Assembly (NCBI RefSeq): GCF_001865065.1
Contig: NZ_MJGN01000002.1
Location: 1 to 64,000, forward strand
Direction: 5' to 3'
DNA: 64,000 nucleotides
From: Curtobacterium sp. MCBA15_008
Lineage (GTDB): Bacteria; Actinomycetota; Actinomycetes; Actinomycetales; Microbacteriaceae
Shown here in pieces: positions 60,737 through 64,000 of this stretch (positions are counted from its first letter, which is position 1; every line of letters starts with the position of its first letter). Under the pieces are notes generated by a model. The model searched no databases. It saw only the letters and a list, made by a program, of their open reading frames with translations, and was not told where the DNA came from. The translations under genes and the position numbers were made by a program.

Positions 60737-61491
60737 GCGACGGATCGCTGTCCATCCGGGCACGCATCCGAGAAGCCTCGAACGCCACGTTCCTCGCCGA
60801 CCTCGACGGCGAGTCGGTCGTGTACAAGCCGATCGAGGGCGAGCGACCGCTGTGGGACTTCCCCGACGGCACCCTCGCCGACCGCGAGGTCGCCGCGTAC
60901 CTGGTGTCCGAGGCGTTCGGCTGGGGCGTCGTCCCGCCCACGTGGATGGGCGACGGGCCGTTCGGGCGGGGCATGGTCCAGCGCTGGCAGGACGTCGACC
61001 CCGATCAGGACGCCGTCGACCTGGTCCCCACCGAGGACGCCGAAGCCGACGGCACCCCGTGGCTCCCGGTGCTCGAGGCGATCGACGAGCAGGACCGTCC
61101 CGTCACACTCGTGCACGAGGACACGCTCGCGCTCCGCCGGATGGCCGTGTTCGACGTCGTCGTGAACAATGCCGACCGCAAGGGCGGTCACGTGCTCGCG
61201 ATGCCGGACGGCCACCGCTTCGGCGTCGACCACGGGCTGGCCTTCCACGTCGAGCACAAGCTCCGCACGGTGCTCTGGGGGTGGATCGGGGAACCCCTCG
61301 ACGCCGACGAGCTCGAGGGCATCGACCGCGTCACCGAGGCGCTGCACGGCGACCTCGGCGCAGCCCTCGACGAACACCTGACCGTCGCCGAGGTGGACAC
61401 CCTCCGGGCGCGCTGCGCCGCGCTGCGGGCCGTCGGGGTCTTCCCGCCGCCGCCGGGAAACGGGCCGGCCGTGCCCTGGCCGCTCTTCTAG
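60733..61491 (+). CDS. SCO1664-family protein, kinase-like fold
   Basis: 252 aa. ATFLADLDGESVVYKPIEGERPLWDFPDG (about 18-46) and VVNNADRKGGHVLAMPDGHRFGVDHGLAFH (about 142-171) resemble the ATP-Lys region and D-x-N / DHG loops of PI3/4-kinase-like or actin-fragmin-kinase-like folds. In place of the usual catalytic HND motif it has NNADRKGGH. Function unknown. Partner of DUF3090 and the MSMEG_4193 phosphatase, suggesting opposing phosphorylation and dephosphorylation of a shared target. Confidence 0.9.
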   Translation: MSDGSLSIRARIREASNATFLADLDGESVVYKPIEGERPLWDFPDGTLADREVAAYLVSEAFGWGVVPPTWMGDGPFGRGMVQRWQDVDPDQDAVDLVPTEDAEADGTPWLPVLEAIDEQDRPVTLVHEDTLALRRMAVFDVVVNNADRKGGHVLAMPDGHRFGVDHGLAFHVEHKLRTVLWGWIGEPLDADELEGIDRVTEALHGDLGAALDEHLTVAEVDTLRARCAALRAVGVFPPPPGNGPAVPWPLF

Positions 61492-61807
61492 CAGGCCGTC
61501 GTGCAGGTGCCCGTCGAACCGAGATCGGGTCGGCAGGCACCGTCGGGTCCGGAGCCCGCCGACCCGTACCGCGCCCCGGCTGCAGGGACGCGGAACCCGC
61601 GGTGATCCGGTCGGAGTGCGCCGTTGCCCTCCGGGACCCCCGCAGGGGGTCGACCGGCCGAGGACGGATCAGGTGCACTCGGCCGGTCGGCTCCGACGCG
61701 CCGACGAGGTCGGTGCGCGTGGATCGGTGACGGCGGCCGGGGTCTCGGGCAGCTGTGGCGTCAGCATACGACGGTCGCGGCAGGAGCAACAGACCCAGCT
61801 GGATGAC
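61492..61807. other. Gene-free gap
   Basis: No supported gene in this 316-bp stretch between the SCO1664-type and VWA genes. Only shadow frames occur. It ends at a palindromic element. Confidence 0.55.
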
Positions 61808-61849
61808 GGACGGGAGGCGCGGTGCCGGCTGGCACCGCGCCTCCCGTCC
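61808..61849. repeat. Dispersed palindromic element, GGAC-type arms
   Basis: Arms GGACGGGAGGC and GCCTCCCGTCC pair perfectly, and the centre GCGGTGCCGGCTGGCACCGC is also nearly self-complementary. It sits 12 bp from the VWA stop, between convergent genes. Confidence 0.9.
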
Positions 61850-61861
61850 GCCGTTCCCGCG

Positions 61862-63871
61862 TCAGACCGCCCAGTCGTCACCGAACAGGCTGCCGCGCCG
61901 TGCACCCAGGTACGAGCCGACGACGGCGACCCCGAGGTCGTCGTTCTCCGGTGCGACCACCGTGCCGTCCACCCGCTTCGCCATCGAGTCGATGAAGCGG
62001 GCCAGCCCGGGGTCGTCGCCGAGCCGGAAGAAGGTCGTCTGCGCGCCGAGGCGTCCGGCGTTCTCGAGCTCCCGGACGGACAATGCGATCGTGATCGGGT
62101 CCGGCGGGTAGCCGAACCAGACCTGCCCGTTCGGCTCGAGGTGGGACGTCGGCTCACCGTCGGTGACGATGAGGAGCACGGGCTGCGCCGTCGGGTGCTT
62201 CCGGAAGTGGCGGTTGGCGAGCAGCAGCGCGTGGTGCAGGTTCGTGCCCTTGTCCCACATCGCGTCGAGACCGACGAGCTGTTCGATGTCCATCACCTCG
62301 GCCTCGCGGCCGAAGGCGATGAGCTGCAGGTCGTCGCCGCGGAACCGCGTCGACACGAGCGTGTGGAGCGCCAGGGCGGTGCGCTTCATGGGCACCCACC
62401 GGTCCTCCATCGCCATCGAGAACGACGTGTCGACGAGGAGCGCCACGCACGCCTGGGTCCGCGCCTCGGTCTCCTGCACCTCGACGTCGTCGATCTCGAG
62501 CCGGACACCCGGGCCGATCCGACCGGACGCCGCGGTCCGGGTCAGCGCGTTCGTGATCGAGCGGGTGACGTCCCACGGCTCGGTGTCGCCGTACTGCCAC
62601 TGCCGGGTCGACCCCGACGGCTCCCCGGCCGCACCGGACCGGCGGAGGTCGCGAGCGCCCTGCCGGCCGGACATCCGCTCGGCGACGTCGCGGAGCAGGC
62701 TCTTGCCGAGCTGCCGCATCGCCTTCGGGGTGAGCCGGAGCTGCCCGTCCGCACCGCGCCGCATCGCCCCGGAGTTCCGCAGGGCCTTCTCGAGCTGCTG
62801 CAGGGTCTTCGCGTCGACCGCGGCCTCGTTGCCGAGCTGCCGGGCGAGGGCGTCCAGGTCGAGGTCGTCGAGGTCCGATCCCGGTCCGGACTGTGCGATC
62901 TGGTCGGCCAGGGCGTCGAGGTCGGCGATGTCCTGGAACACCCCGGTGCCGTCGCCGAGTCCGAGCCCCTGTTCGCCGTCCATCCGTTCGGAGCCGCCCC
63001 AGTCCGCACCGGGGCGGAGCGACCGGAGGTTCCCGTCGAGCTGCGCGAGCTGGCCCATCAGGTCCGGTGACCCGAAGGCCTGTTCGGCGAGTGCGTCGAG
63101 TTCGTCCCGTTGCTCTTGGGTCATCGAGTTCCGCATCCGCTGGGCGGCGGCGGCCCGTTCGGCGAGGTCGTCGAGGAGTTCCTCGACGTTCTGCGGGTTC
63201 GACGGGAAGTACTGCCCGTGCTCTGCCATGAACTCGTCGAACTGCTCGGGGGTGTCCTCGCCACGAGCGTGCGACTCGAGCAGGGCGTTCAGGTCGCGCA
63301 TCATGTCGGCCACGGCCTGCCGGTCCTGGTCCGTCGCACCCTCGAGCGCCTGCTTCATGCCGGCGAAGCGCTGGTCGAGCATCTCGCGGCCGAGCAGGTC
63401 CTTGATCTCCTCGTACTTCTGCCGCGCGGTCGGGCTCTTCCAGTCGTAGCCGCTGAGCTCCTGCACGGCGGACGCGGGCGAGGGGGAGAGGCTGTCGAGC
63501 TGCATCTCGGCGAGGGCGCGGTCGCCGTCGTCGATGTCCGTGTCGCGGGCGAGCTGCCCGCGTTCGGCGAGCACGGCCTCGTCGAGCAGCTGCTTGACCT
63601 GCTGCAGCGTGCCGTCGAGGTTGTTCTTGCTCGTCAGCTCACGGCGTCGTTCGGCCACGCGACGAGCCAGGTCGTCCAGCCCGCGCTGGTCCCGACCGCC
63701 GCGCCGGAGGAACTCGCGGATCGCGCGCTCGGGCGAGGTCCCGCCCATGACGTCCTCGCCGATGGCGTCGAGCGCCTCGGCGAGGTCGACCGGGGGAGCC
63801 AACGGATCCGGGCCGTCCTCGTACTTTCCGTACCGGGCGTCGCGGGACAGGCGCCGGTTCTGCCTAGCCAT
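61862..63871 (-). CDS. VWA domain-containing protein, Mg-chelatase D-like
   Basis: 669 aa. The N-terminal and middle part (about 1-450) is helical and charged, with long Gln/Asp/Leu-rich stretches that may form coiled coils. The C-terminal von Willebrand A domain has its MIDAS DTSFS (D481-S485), then TDGEPTSH and a third acidic region. ATG 63871 overlaps the stop of the upstream ATPase gene by 8 nt. AAA+ (MoxR/ChlI-like) plus VWA pairs act as chaperones or metal-insertion machines. The target is unknown. Confidence 0.9.
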   Translation of the reverse strand: MARQNRRLSRDARYGKYEDGPDPLAPPVDLAEALDAIGEDVMGGTSPERAIREFLRRGGRDQRGLDDLARRVAERRRELTSKNNLDGTLQQVKQLLDEAVLAERGQLARDTDIDDGDRALAEMQLDSLSPSPASAVQELSGYDWKSPTARQKYEEIKDLLGREMLDQRFAGMKQALEGATDQDRQAVADMMRDLNALLESHARGEDTPEQFDEFMAEHGQYFPSNPQNVEELLDDLAERAAAAQRMRNSMTQEQRDELDALAEQAFGSPDLMGQLAQLDGNLRSLRPGADWGGSERMDGEQGLGLGDGTGVFQDIADLDALADQIAQSGPGSDLDDLDLDALARQLGNEAAVDAKTLQQLEKALRNSGAMRRGADGQLRLTPKAMRQLGKSLLRDVAERMSGRQGARDLRRSGAAGEPSGSTRQWQYGDTEPWDVTRSITNALTRTAASGRIGPGVRLEIDDVEVQETEARTQACVALLVDTSFSMAMEDRWVPMKRTALALHTLVSTRFRGDDLQLIAFGREAEVMDIEQLVGLDAMWDKGTNLHHALLLANRHFRKHPTAQPVLLIVTDGEPTSHLEPNGQVWFGYPPDPITIALSVRELENAGRLGAQTTFFRLGDDPGLARFIDSMAKRVDGTVVAPENDDLGVAVVGSYLGARRGSLFGDDWAV

Positions 63872-64000
63872 AGACGGCTTCGCCCCCGCCGGACTCCTTG
63901 CTGATGCGTCGCGCCAGGTAGAGCCCCTCGAGCGCGAGCTCGATCGCACCAGCCCGCTCGCCGTCGTTCGTGGCGCCGAGTCGATCGCACACCTGGTCGT
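63864..64000 (-). CDS. AAA+ / magnesium-chelatase-type ATPase, C-terminal fragment
   Basis: Partial: only about 44 C-terminal codons are in the window. They read DRLGATNDGERAGAIELALE then GLYLARRISKES and end GEAVYG with TAG at 63864-63866. This matches the C-terminus of magnesium-chelatase-like or sigma-54-interacting-type AAA proteins found next to VWA genes in actinobacteria. The stop overlaps the VWA start. The rest of the gene lies beyond 64000. Confidence 0.7.
   Translation of the reverse strand, partial: DQVCDRLGATNDGERAGAIELALEGLYLARRISKESGGGEAVYG

Overview
This is a high-GC actinobacterial chromosome segment of about 72% G+C by eye. Gene content points to the family Microbacteriaceae, most likely Curtobacterium or a close relative. 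The clues are the PMT / rsmI / metG / tatD / rsmA / ispE housekeeping order, the MSMEG_4193 / DUF3090 / SCO1664 actinobacterial trio, GTG-rich starts, two BLUF proteins, and a dispersed palindrome family (arms GGCCTGGAGGC). The genus call is inference. I see no phage, insertion sequence, CRISPR array, rRNA gene or replication origin.

Layout. 0.2-2.6 kb: drug-efflux MFS transporter and divergent TetR. 2.8-8.7 kb: protein mannosyltransferase, then rsmI, metG, tatD, rsmA. 8.7-12 kb: pentapeptide-repeat protein, a small membrane protein with an Ala-Asp microsatellite, and an SDR with a divergent MmyB-type regulator. 12-15.5 kb: ATP-grasp enzyme, flavin monooxygenase and O-acetylhomoserine sulfhydrylase, probably for sulfur acquisition, sitting between rsmA and ispE. 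16.4-18.1 kb: membrane glycosyltransferase. 18.2-28.2 kb: molybdenum island with a Mop-type HTH regulator, MoeB-rhodanese, ModABC, a cation antiporter, MoaD, MoaA, a GT87-like enzyme, and a fused membrane cytochrome / molybdopterin oxidoreductase with an internal Tat motif. 28-35 kb: MarR, prephenate dehydratase, lipid kinase, serS, HAD phosphatase, tRNA-Ser(TGA), GrpB-like protein, SDR and HxlR. 35.7-45.1 kb: alpha-galactoside or amino-sugar locus (GH36, DeoR, GH4, ABC importer, SIS isomerase/deaminase, BadF-type kinase). 45.1-51 kb: second sugar locus (LacI, Gfo/Idh oxidoreductase, ABC importer). 51-54.4 kb: two BLUF blue-light receptors flanking a ScbR-like TetR, a small membrane protein and a luciferase-family protein, then an atypical DUF3800 gene. 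54.4-59.4 kb: MFS transporter, NarL-type two-component system and divergent FtsX/ATPase transporter. 59.4-61.5 kb: the conserved trio. 61.9-64 kb: VWA protein and the 3' end of an AAA+ / Mg-chelatase-type ATPase.

Two patterns cut across genes. First, eight full or nearly full and several half copies of a ~40-42 bp palindrome sit almost only between genes, in convergent, co-directional and divergent gaps. Second, about twenty first-of-operon genes have a TAnnnT box ending 6-7 nt before the start codon and no separate Shine-Dalgarno, the hallmark of leaderless transcription. Internal genes and ABC operons instead use GGAGG/AAGGAG sites or ATGA/GTGA/TGATG stop-start overlaps.
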